Below are positions 55,001-64,000 of a DNA stretch of 64,000 nucleotides, one piece after another (the first letter of the stretch is position 1; each line of letters opens with the position of its first letter). Source of the DNA: Isoetes taiwanensis. Taxonomy: Eukaryota > Streptophyta > Lycopodiopsida > Isoetales > Isoetaceae. The stretch is from the NCBI GenBank assembly GCA_021234155.1, contig JAJEKV010000008.1, positions 11,152,740 to 11,216,739 on the forward strand, read 5' to 3'. Position numbers and translations under genes: made by a program. A model generated the notes under the pieces. That model was not told the origin of the DNA. It made no database searches and worked only from the letters and a program-made list of their open reading frames with translations.

Positions 55001-57709
55001 ATTTTTTTTATCAACTGGCTTCCTAGTTCATCACAAGCATACAACCCAATTTCCCGAATTTTTGGAGAAGGTCTAGATCAAAGAGTTAGCATTAGAATGG
55101 TCCGGGCAGCCCGTTGTCTGGCACCCGAGCTGGCACCCTTCCCCAAGTCAAACAAGGCCATAAGCTTGCATGGCCGTGATATGGAGCAAGCACGGGGGAG
55201 TGGTCCATGACGAATGGGTTATTGGAATTATGGCAAATGCTATGTAAATGTTATTCCTAAGGTCACCTAATAATATAAAGGGGCATATCATAACATAGCA
55301 TTTGGATGTGAGAAACCATTGATATTTGTGGAAGGGGTCGAGGCACTATCATTGGGATGATTATTGGTTGAGAAAAAGATCATAGATAATGTCCCATATG
55401 ATAAGTCATATAATCTAATTAAAGGCAAGGAGATATTTTGAAAAAAAAAAGCACCTGCTAAAAAAGGCTAAAGTCGCAGAGAGATCTATAAATAGAACCG
55501 AAACTTCAGTTGGATATATCTCCGCAATCAGAACTCCGATTGAAGCGACCTTTAGCTCATTGGAACCGGCTCGGAGTCTAGTTTCCGAATTGGGCAGCAC
55601 ATTCCGTAGTTCATCCATATGAGAGAGTAATGGCCGAAAACGTGACAAGGGGTCACAGATCGCTGCCATAGCGACTTCACATATCTGCAATTGTTTTTAT
55701 GATGTGTGGCTACTTGGAGTAGCTAGATTAGTCTGGAAGGCTAATAAGCCAGATGCCAGAGCTTTGTATTTGCCATAGAGCACTTGTGTTTTGCCATAAC
55801 CCAGTGGATCCGGTTGGGTGGTTAATGGTGCTGCCATATCAATTGTGCATGAATAAACTTTCTTTAGTCCGGAGTTCTACTATTTCATTACGGTTCTATG
55901 ATTCTTTGTTGTTACAACTTCCCAAATATACATGAATCGTATCAGGCCGCCTCACAAGAGGGGAGAGTCTGGTCCCTAGGAGGCGGGACCCAAAAAAGTT
56001 CCCGAGGCAGTCTTTCCTAGCAGCGCTCCCATGGGGGGCCATACGCTAATGACCATCCTCTTGGAGATCGATTCCCCTATCTGACTGTGATGCTCCACAC
56101 CAAATATATGATGCCCCATCGTACATCTCACAGGAAATCCCCCATCCAGACCTCCAGTCACATGGGCCCTCCGTCTATCCCACACCCAAGATATCTCTGG
56201 TGGGGGAAGGGGACATGAAGATATCTTGCGTGCCCTTCCCTTATGGGCTCCTATAACAGCGGAAGCATAACATAATGTCATCACTAACAATAACAATACA
56301 TTCAACTACCTTGAAGGGTAGCATATCCATACAACCATAGATACATCAAAGATAGCAAAGATGCGGTAAAACATATGAACTCCTACCCAGGCTCATACTC
56401 GTAAGGGAGGTCGACTGATGGCTAGGCCTTAAGATAGAGCAGACCGAGATATAACAATGGAGGGGCTAGCTATAGACAATGGCTAGGGTTGACCACTCCA
56501 CCTGCCCCTCCTGTGCATACTTTGCAGATGGGCTAAATTGGGCTCTGGCATGACTATAACCTGCCGGAGATGTAGTCTCATGGTATCACCCATTGGGACT
56601 ACTATGGGTTGCATCTCTCCGGTCCGATGAGGTAGGAAGAGTTGCATCTCCCCTTCCGGAGGACTAGTGGCTTCATGGGTAGCTAGAGGATCGTGGCGAC
56701 GCACGTCCTTACCCGACTGAACTCCCCAAAACAAGAGCCAGGCCGACACCTGCAACTCTTGAGAGTCAGGGCAACACCATTGACCGAGGAAGTGTCGGAT
56801 TCATACCCGGCCCACATGAAGTGACCGATTATAGGTCTAGCCCACTATGGGTCCCCAGTAGCCGCGCTCAGCAGGGACCTCTCTTCACTTTTCCACTAAC
56901 CTCATTGTATGGTGCTAAGTCACTCCATAGCCCCCGTAGCCGGGTGTTCCTATACAAAGGCCGCAACTAATAGGAACTAAACGGTTTAAACTAGGAGCAT
57001 CATCTAGTAATGGCCACTACGTCACTATCCCCCTTCCCAATACACAAGAGGTGCAACATAAGATCAACCATCATCGTACATCAACATAATCATGATAAAT
57101 AATGAAAATAACATCTAATCTACACACATGAATCTACCTACTTGTTAGGGTTCCTTGAATAGGGTTTGAAACCTAGACTGGGAGTTCTAGCAAGGCTCTA
57201 CTAGCAAGATAAGATACTAGCTCATCTGGAATCCTAGGATCCAGATGATCTACCTATGAATGTACTTGAATACCTGCTCCGGACGAACTCCCTCCAACTC
57301 CTGGGGTCTCCATGACTTGCTGACGAGTCGGGATGGTTCCTCCTCCCTCTGATGAGCGCATTGCCTTGGGGGTGTCGATCTGAGTTGTGCCGCAATGAAT
57401 GGTATTCGAAACGGAGTTCCGAGCGAAGAACTGTTGGAGCCAAAAAATGGCCTAGGGTTAGGGCTAGGGCATTGATAGGTTAGGGATCCATATCGCTGCC
57501 ACATGGCTCCAGTGGGGTGCTTCCATGTGGCGGGTGCCCAATAAGGTGAGGCCATGTGGAAATGGTTCTATACCTAAGGTTGGCTAAGTTATATGAATAA
57601 TTTAGTCATGCTCCCTTTTCCACCTACTCTGGTGTACAAGGCTACTAAAGTAGGCTTGTATAGTGATGTGGCCCATAAATATACGTATTTATAGCGTATA
57701 TTTCAGGGG
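55001..57709. other. LTR-like, non-coding DNA; no intact gene
   Basis: At about 55795-55830 the string CCGGTTGGGTGGTTAA recurs from the insertion at 19.64 kb in inverse orientation, so part of 55.2-55.95 kb is the same dispersed repeat. 55980-57709 probably belongs to the 3' LTR of the gypsy element to its right. On the minus strand a purine tract GTAAGGGGGGAGAA (57711-57725) precedes it, and a TATA-like CTATAAATACG lies at about 57690. A minus-strand frame at 57250-57555 has no recognisable domain. Confidence 0.35.
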
Positions 57710-57710
57710 A

Positions 57711-59830
57711 ACGTTCTCCCCCCTTACGATAATGTTGTCCTCGGCATTACGCTAAGGTGATGAACCTGCAACAACCTTGCAAAGCTCGCAACATGAATAT
57801 AGAATAGAATAGAATAGAATAGAATAGAATAGAATAGAATAGAATAGAATAGAATAGAATAGAATAGAATAGAATAGAATAGAATAGAATAGAATAGAAT
57901 GGAATGTTTATTAACGTTCACGGAAGCCCGTAGGCTATGTATTCTTGCACTTCTACCACAAGCTATTGTATATTTGTCAAAGTTGTTGAGAAACTTCCAC
58001 TTTGGACACTAGATTGTGCCACATATCTGGGGTCAAGCATTGGTAACCGTAACTAATCATGAAGGGAGACATGTTCGATGACTCTTGCTTCGTATCATTG
58101 TACGCAATTCGACTAGATGGATGTAACCGGCCCATTTGGATTGCTTGTTCCAAATGTAGTTTCTCAACATGTCCTCCAAATTTGCACATTTGTCTGCAGA
58201 TGATAAACATAACTCCTCCACACCTTGGTGCAGATCGTATTGAAAAAGTCTTGCCAAAAGGCGCTAAAGAACTTTGGATCTCTATCGGTGGTGATCGCCC
58301 TGTGCATTCCATGCAATCTAAGAAGTCTCATTGGTGGATAACAAGGCTAGATCCAAAGATGTGTCCATGTTGTGCCCTTTTTGATAACTTATCTACCACA
58401 ACCCTCAAGGCATCAAAGCTCCTTGTTGTCCTTGGAAGGCCTGCTCTGAAATCCATGCTGACAACTTTCCACTTGGCGTCTGGCACTGCCCAAGGTTTCA
58501 AAGCTCCCGGATTCGAAGTTGTTCTGCCTTTGTCTGCTGACACAATTGACATTTTTGGATATACCTGACTATCTGCTTCTTCATGTCCGGCTAGAAGTAG
58601 CTACTTGTAATTTTGAAGTAGGCCTTTATAAATCTTGCATGGCCGATAATATGGCTATTATACGTGTTAAGATTAGCTTCCTTACTCCTAATGCTTCAGG
58701 TATGCATAGTTTGTTCTTATGATAATATTGCCTTCCATTTTAAAATGTTTGAAGGTCTCTCTTTCTTATCCATATGTGCCTGAACTCCGTTCTAAAGGAG
58801 ATGGCTTCTTCTATCTTCTTGCCAAATTTGCTTATCAATGTGGAGATGGCGTTGCAAAATGATACTTCAAAAGCTTGCCAACAAGTGGCGCCATCTTAGC
58901 ATCTTCAAGGCTCTCCTCCAATGGACTGCATGCTCCTCCATTGATTTGCTGTAGATCAAGATGTCGTCGAAGAAAAATTGATGACGAACTCGTCTAAGAA
59001 ATCTTTGAAGATGTCATTCGTCAAGTGCCTAAAAGTTGTTGGAGCATTCAATAGATTCAGGGACATTACTATGAACTCATAGTGCCGATACCGCGTTTTA
59101 AAGCGGTGTTATAAATATCTTCCCCTTCATCCTTATTTGATGATTGCCCGACCTTAAATTGATTTTATAGAAGAATCTCTGATCCATTACGTCATCTGCT
59201 TGTTGGGCCGCCAATGCTTGATATACATCTTCCGACTTCCATCCTGGCCGAAAGCATCCCCAAGTCGAGCAACTCCTACAACTGCTTCTTGAGCTCTGCT
59301 AGCTCGTGAGTGCTCATTCTATAAAGAGCTTTGCTTGTCAGCTCTGCATCTGGTGCAAGAGTGATCTCAAACTCCATCTCTAGAGCAAAAGCTCTCAAAT
59401 TTCATCCAGAGATTCTTGATTAGCTTAGCAATCGGCCAAGGCAACTATTCTGAAATGACATCTTCCTTCTTACTCTTATTGTCAGGGTCGACGACTTGTA
59501 GCTTAAGTATATGCGACCTCATCCCTCATGATGCACTTAATTGCTTTGTTGACATGCATTGCGCGACTGAAATTACTTAACTTTAATTGTAAGGTGCTTG
59601 CCCTTTGGCGCTAGGATAGACATCTCTTGCTTATGATAATCAATTATTGCCTTAGCCGGCTTTAATATTCCATATCTATTATGAGGTCATACTTGCCGAT
59701 GTACATAACTTGACGTCAATGCTTGACTTTGCTCTACTTAAGTTCATTCTTATTCCTTTGGTGCTGCTAATTTTTCAGTCTTGCCATACTTACTGACCTA
59801 GATTTAGACTTAAATTCCAATAAAAGTGAA
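57711..59830 (-). pseudogene. Ty3/gypsy pol remnant (protease, RT, integrase)
   Basis: On the minus strand: protease/RT linker (ALYRMSTHELAELKKQL, 59.3 kb); RT (LLNAPTTFRHLTNDIFKDFL, 59.0 kb, then FFDDILIYSKS in a shifted frame, a catalytic-box variant); integrase zinc finger (HIIGHARF ... CQLCQQTKAEQ, 58.55-58.65 kb); integrase core (PGALKPWAVPDAKWKVVSMD and VVVDKLSKRA, 58.4 kb); and NMSPFMISYGYQCLTPDMWH (58.0 kb). An in-frame tail EDNIIVRGG at 57.73 kb resembles the usual gypsy C-terminus. A LINE tail is inserted at 57800-57960. Frequent stops and shifts are present. Confidence 0.7.
57800..57960 (-). mobile_element. LINE tail-only insertion with about 20 perfect AGAAT units
   Basis: On the minus strand, CATAGCCTACGGGCTTCCGT, then GAACGTTAATAAACATTCC, leads into (TATTC)n. 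On the plus strand the array (AGAAT)n runs perfectly from about 57800 to 57900. Only about 60 bp of element body are present. The long perfect array suggests a recent insertion or later slippage. Confidence 0.7.
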
Positions 59831-59845
59831 TATATACATGAGGGA

Positions 59846-62029
59846 TCAGTCATTAGAAAACATTTCATACAATAAAGAATGAAATACCTGTGGTATATCA
59901 AGAAACTGGATTGCTTGATGTCTTTTCTTTCTTACATCGCTGTATTTAGGTGAAACCTTGGTGTTGTTTAACCAAAATTGGATGACTAATTGCTTTGTAT
60001 CTTCGTCCAAACAATCAGATCTTCTCTTTCTACCTAGTAATGCCATATAGTTGTCTCTTTCTTCTGCCTGCAGCATATGATAAATTTTGAGGATGGCAGT
60101 TCAACATTTTTGAAGCAACTCCTTTTTCCTTCAATTCCCCATTCTTCCCAACAATCATGGATAAAACAGAGTGCTTGGCTGCCAACTTGTCACTGCTATT
60201 AGAAGATTTAACCTCTTCTAATCCATCTTTGAGATTCAAGCATAGGAGCGATGGCGGCTGTTAGGGCGCAGTAGGGCTGCAGCGGCGGCCGCCCGAGCAG
60301 AGGTTTTTTCTTCGATTCTAAGGCGAGGCTGGAGGTGCAGCGCATCCTTGCAACCATGATGATTATGCTCTCTTGTTGCTGGTAATCTGTGTGGTTTCAT
60401 TTATGTCTTAGAACAGATTTGGATGTGGAAAGATAAGGCCGATATCTTCGCTTTTATCTCTGTTCTTGGTTTATTTAAGCCATAGTGTAGATCAGATTTC
60501 TTGTTGATGAAGGGACCAGCATTTTTGTGGACGTAATATTGGATGATGTCTGTCGTAGTGCATATAGCCAGGTCTTCAGGATGGATGTGTGGAGCTTATG
60601 TTATGGTGATTGCCATGGCATTTTGCAGACCCTATCCGGTATCCATAAAGGTTTTATGCACCTGCTTGGTAAATGCTGCTCTCATCTTTCAGTCTCAGGC
60701 TTTGGTTCAGAAGGCTCTGTCATTAGCTGTGATATCATATTAGAATCTACCCGCACCACTGCGGTATGGGCCTGCACTCATTGCAGGGTCCTGGTTGGTT
60801 CAGTTGTGATGCTTATAGCTGGTAAATGGTGGTGACTTCGATATTAATATGGGTGAAAGCATTCAGAGGTTTAGGTATTGCTAGAGCAGTTTTTGTTAAG
60901 TTGTTTTGAAGCCCTGTGTTTTTGTGGGGTTCCTCCTGTATGGTTCTTGTTTGGTGGCATACTTTAATAAGATTTTCTTACAGCTTGGCAGTTTTAGTAT
61001 TAAGTTTGTCTTTGCATTTTCGTTTGGCTGGTGCTTTTCCTACTCTTGCAAAAGCAAATCAGCATAGGATCTGATGGGCCTTGAATTTATTAAGCCGGCA
61101 TTTGAAGCTTATCTATTCTATGTGGATGAACCTTTGTGCAAGTGATCATTTTGCGCAGGATTTACAAGAAAATATTGCGGGTGGGGAACTTCATATTGTA
61201 AATCATGTTTTAGATGATGGTAAGTTCTATCCAGGTGTGGATGCAGTGATGAATTTGGCATTGACACTCTAAGTTTGAGTCAGATCATTAAAGTTTTGCT
61301 TCTTTTCAAGACTATGCTGAAGAAACTATTGCTTTAGAAGGGTGTTCAGATAGGCCTGTGCTCTCCTGTCCCAGCCAGGAGAAGCTCTATGTGAGATTTC
61401 TATAATCCATTGTCTCCGAAATGGCTACCTGTAGTATTAGGGGACGAGAGGCCCCTGATATATGCGCTTATGGCTCTAGGGGTGACAAGACCACGAGGGC
61501 TAGATATATATGAGTTAGTTTTGGCACTTCGATCCTAGGGCAGTTTTGCACGAGGTGATGGTTAGAGAAGAGGTAGAGCAAAGGCTCCCATAGTACCTGG
61601 CTGTCACTTGAAGCTGCTATTTTCGGGGAGAAGCTTCATCAGGATCATGAGTCAGAACTGATGGATTGCTAAGGTTGTTCTGCTGCCAGTGGTGATTGGA
61701 ATTGTTTCATAGAGTTTGGACTTACAGTGCAATAGCTTAGGGCCGGTTTTTTTTTAGGTTAGTGGGGGATGGTGGTGGTTGCATAAGTAGCTGATTGTAG
61801 GAAATTGAGGAATTATCTTCCGTAGTACTTGATTGTTGGGAAGAGGCTGTGGCCATTGCTATAGTCCTTTCTGGAAAAGTGGTGGCCCCCATAGTACTAA
61901 TGAGCAAGGAAGAGGTTGAGAGAGCTCCAATAAAGTACTGCATTAGCTGGTTGTGTATCTTTCTGTGCTCTTCACTAAATGGGTGAATAAGGGCTTATGT
62001 ACCATCTATATATCAACAAAAATTTCTTA

Positions 62030-62067
<38 letters not shown>

Positions 62068-62413
62068 AATGAACGTTTCACCACTGCTTCTGAAGGTAGC
62101 CCAATCACAGGTTTAAACAACCCCAATAACCTGTTGTCTTGCAAGATCCTGGAAACCAATACCTCTCTTTGACCAGAAGATAGAGAATTGGCTTCATTTC
62201 TAAAAGCATTCAACAACCTTTTCTGCTCTTTTCCTGATTTTTTTGGTGATACACCTGGAATATGATTTGCCATTCTCACTGTTGACAATATCATTCTCTG
62301 TCACTTCATTCAGCATGTCATTCAGAGTATCTTGTTCAACCATTTTCTGCCTCCCTTTGTCAATTTCGGTTTCACCGTCCTCATTTTGGACATCACCCTG
62401 AGTCATTTTGTCC
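59846..62413 (-). pseudogene. DDE-transposase-like gene, copy 3, N-terminal part, split by a retroposon
   Basis: ATG 62413 opens MDKMTQGDVQNEDGETEIDK, acidic. A one-base shift in an A run near 62250 moves to the next frame: PKKSGKEQKRLLNAFRNEAN, VLVSRILQDNRLLGLFKPVI and AVVKRSL (62.08 kb). After the insertion at 60241-62066 the gene resumes: SNSSDKLAAKHSVLSMIVGK (60.19 kb), RKRRSDCLDEDTKQLVIQFW, TKVSPKYSDVRKKR and SLLYEMF (59.88 kb). These blocks match copy 2 (NSNDKLAAKHSLLSMIVGEN, TSPKYGDVGKKK, SELYEMF). The catalytic and C-terminal parts are missing; gypsy sequence begins at about 59830. Confidence 0.65.
60241..62066 (+). mobile_element. 1.8-kb non-coding retroposon with poly(A), inside copy 3
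   Basis: It interrupts matching coding blocks of the copy 3 gene and ends in about 33 A (62034-62066), the mark of plus-strand reverse-transcribed RNA. The 5' end is GC-rich (GCAGCGGCGGCCGCCCGAGC), as in many transcript 5' ends. No protein frame of note lies inside. AATAAA occurs at about 61929. A target duplication was not found. It may be a processed transcript of a long non-coding RNA, or a LINE 3' portion. Confidence 0.55.
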
Positions 62414-62561
62414 ATACGTTTAATTTTCTTGTGCCATGTCCCTACTACTATGAAACCTGATATGCATGCAAAGACCCGGCAAGAACTTGAAATTCTTTTC
62501 TTGGTTTTAGATTCTTAGACCGTAGATTGGAGGGAATTTGCTTGCTTGGGGATGGATTGGA

Positions 62562-62872
62562 GGGTGAAAGCATGCTAGGGTGTACCATCTAAAGTACTTT
62601 TTAGGGAGTGCGAAACTACCCAAAAAAAATACCCAGCACTGGGTACTGGAAACTTGCATAAATGCCGCAATAAACAATAAGTTTGAGAGTTAATTCATTT
62701 ATTTTAGTCTCTGATAGTGTAGTACCATAGATTGACATGTTATTGACCTTCAATCAAAAACATTTGATTCATTTTAATGGAAAGAAAAAACAGAAAGTAC
62801 CAGTTTTAGAAGTACCTAGTAGAGATACTTTTGAAGGTTCAAAAAGTGGTACATTGTAGTATGCTTTTACCC
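62562..62872. mobile_element. 311-bp MITE of the same TIR family as the 11-kb transposon
   Basis: The ends GGGTGAAAGCATGCTA (62562-62577) and the complement of TAGTATGCTTTTACCC (62857-62872) match at 14 of 16. TGGA flanks both sides (62558-62561, 62873-62876). The start GGGT(A/G)AAA...GCTAGGGTGT is shared with the TIR at 7148. It lies just upstream of the copy 3 gene and is probably nested in that element. It has no coding capacity. Confidence 0.8.
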
Positions 62873-63087
62873 TGGAGGGAATTTGCTTAAATCAGAAAGA
62901 ATCCAGTGGTTGTATCCAAAATTTCGCAACAACCGTCGGCCGCTTCATGTTATGATGACAAACAACCAAATATATTCCTTTTTTAAATATATATGACAAG
63001 CACGTGGCCTCCTACCATACATTCAAAATTACATAAAAAATGGGGTTTCTAGTGCAAAATAGTACATGAATTTAGAACTAATGTATG

Positions 63088-63109
63088 ATACCCTAGCGTG
63101 TTTTTACCC
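63088..63109 (-). repeat. Candidate right TIR of transposon copy 3
   Basis: ATACCCTAGCGTGTTTTTAC ends in CC. Its complement, GGGTAAAAACACGCTAGGGT, matches the family TIR, and the next bases (ATCATACATT) resemble those inside the copy 2 TIR (GTCTTACATT). It is about 690 bp upstream of the copy 3 ATG, or about 380 bp once the nested MITE is discounted, close to the 314 bp seen in copy 2. No left partner was found. Confidence 0.5.
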
Positions 63110-64000
63110 TTCATCAACCCCCAATTCCTTATTTAGATTCTATATCTTTTAAATCCTTAGCATCCTCCACTTGGAACACGCTTCATATTTTGCATCACAA
63201 TTTTATTACCGACTCTTCTATGGCAGTAAGCGAGACTATATCCTTAAATTTCTCTTAAAACTCAACAATTTTGTGGTCATCAGTGCTTTTCCACACTTGA
63301 ACTAGTCTAAAAGAGGTTTTTGTTTTCCATCCTATAAGTTTCAGATCTTCTGCTAGATTCTTAGCGACCTGAAGGAGTTCAGTCATAAATTTTTAAGGGC
63401 TTGATTCTTTAAACTGCAGCAATCTTCCTTGGAGTGTCCTGATTTCTCCCTTATTATTTTCTGCATCAAAGGTCAAGTTCTTGAAGTTTATGGACCATAT
63501 TCCAGACTAGATCTCTATCACTGGCAAATCCTCCCGTATATTGTTGTTCTAGCCTCAGAATTTCCTGTTGACAGGCAAGAATCTATCTTTCTTGTTTGAT
63601 ATCCATGCATTCTATGGCGGCATTCTGCTGATCTCTTATAATGTCAAAGGCCATTGTTAGATCCCGCATTTTCTGCCATGTCAGGTCTCTTTTTTCCTCA
63701 AATTTAAAGAAAGCAAGAGGATATGAAGATTCGGCCCCAAAGAAAGTTCTTGGCGAGTTTCAAGTCCAAAAATCCAACAGCAGAGCTGGAATATAGAGGG
63801 ATCTGGTTCTACAAAAAGAAAAATGTCCAAGAAAGAGTGATTCTTTCCATGAACCATTTCCAAAAAACCAGTGTTGTTGATTGCTTGGATCAATTTCCAT
63901 CCTTCTATAGAGAAAGAAAGAACCCCCAGAAGATCCCTATCATTTTCCTCCCGAAATTTAAAGAAACCTATGCTAGCTCTATCCCTAATAGCAGAAAAAA
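63110..64000 (-). other. Unrecognised minus-strand coding-like remnant
   Basis: Minus-strand reading in 63.55-63.70 kb gives MRDLTMAFDIIRDQQNAAIE and QQEILRLEQQYTGGFASDRD, helical, coiled-coil-like, interrupted by stops. A second open stretch (63681-63893) gives IFQLCCWIFGLETRQELSL. No family was recognised, and it may continue beyond the window. Confidence 0.25.

Noticed and set aside
57724..57921. Open frame of repeated FYSIL
   Set aside because: It is a translation of the (AGAAT)n array.
62562..63109. Pairing of the TIR at 62562 with the one at 63109
   Set aside because: Flanking bases TGGA and TTCA do not match, whereas 62562 with 62872 gives TGGA on both sides.

Overview
This window reads as repeat-dense nuclear DNA of a land plant. 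The evidence is spliced coding segments with GT-AG introns, one intact intronless PPR-DYW gene (an organelle RNA-editing factor class typical of plants), Ty1/copia and Ty3/gypsy chromovirus remnants, and an LTR element whose primer-binding site matches plant initiator tRNA-Met. The mix of LINEs and a decayed PPR-poor background suggests a fern or another seed-free plant, but that is inference. Nothing prokaryotic, plastid or mitochondrial was seen. Very little of the window is ordinary host gene; most of it is nested mobile DNA.

1-18.2 kb holds two copies of a large, apparently unfamiliar DNA transposon. Copy 2 (7148-18220, 11.07 kb) has perfect 23-bp terminal inverted repeats (TIRs) beginning GGGTAAAAG and a 4-bp target duplication TACT. 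It carries two convergent genes. One is a DDE-transposase-like gene on the plus strand (MDFA..., HGKGEHDG and a Cys-rich C-terminal module). The other is a partner gene on the minus strand with a coiled coil, a RING-like zinc cluster and a Ulp1/C48-type cysteine protease motif (PQQKDGDSCGLY). Copy 1 (left edge to about 6.1 kb) shows the same pair in mirror image. A third copy (N-terminal part of the transposase) lies at 59.8-62.4 kb, next to a 311-bp MITE with the same TIR and a 4-bp duplication TGGA.

16.3-36.6 kb is a thicket of LINE fragments on both strands, mixed with a chromovirus. These LINEs do not end in poly(A). They share a GGGTCCCAT...CCGTGGACG 3' end that runs into (TTCC)n or (TATTC)n, and several have a conserved 3' hairpin. 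One copy carries only ORF1 (HAL1-like). Two others are little more than the tail. At 27.0-28.1 kb an inverted-repeat unit encloses a small spliced secretory-type gene. At 33.8-34.9 kb a composite element is flanked by a 10-bp duplication.

38.3-46.3 kb contains a copia remnant; a very young non-autonomous LTR element (40255-42417) with apparently identical 187-bp LTRs, PBS, PPT, an AACCC duplication and an open 545-codon frame; the host-like gene it interrupts; and the PPR-DYW gene (43781-46228, minus).

46.3-64 kb contains a tRNA-like sequence, a 711-bp hAT-type element with an 8-bp duplication, an internally deleted copia element with both LTRs, a roughly 390-bp-arm inverted repeat made of LTR-element ends, a decayed gypsy pol, the third DDE copy split by a poly(A) retroposon, and the MITE. 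The only gene likely to serve the host is the PPR-DYW protein. The others are element genes whose joint logic is transposition (DDE protein plus protease/RING partner) or retrotransposition.
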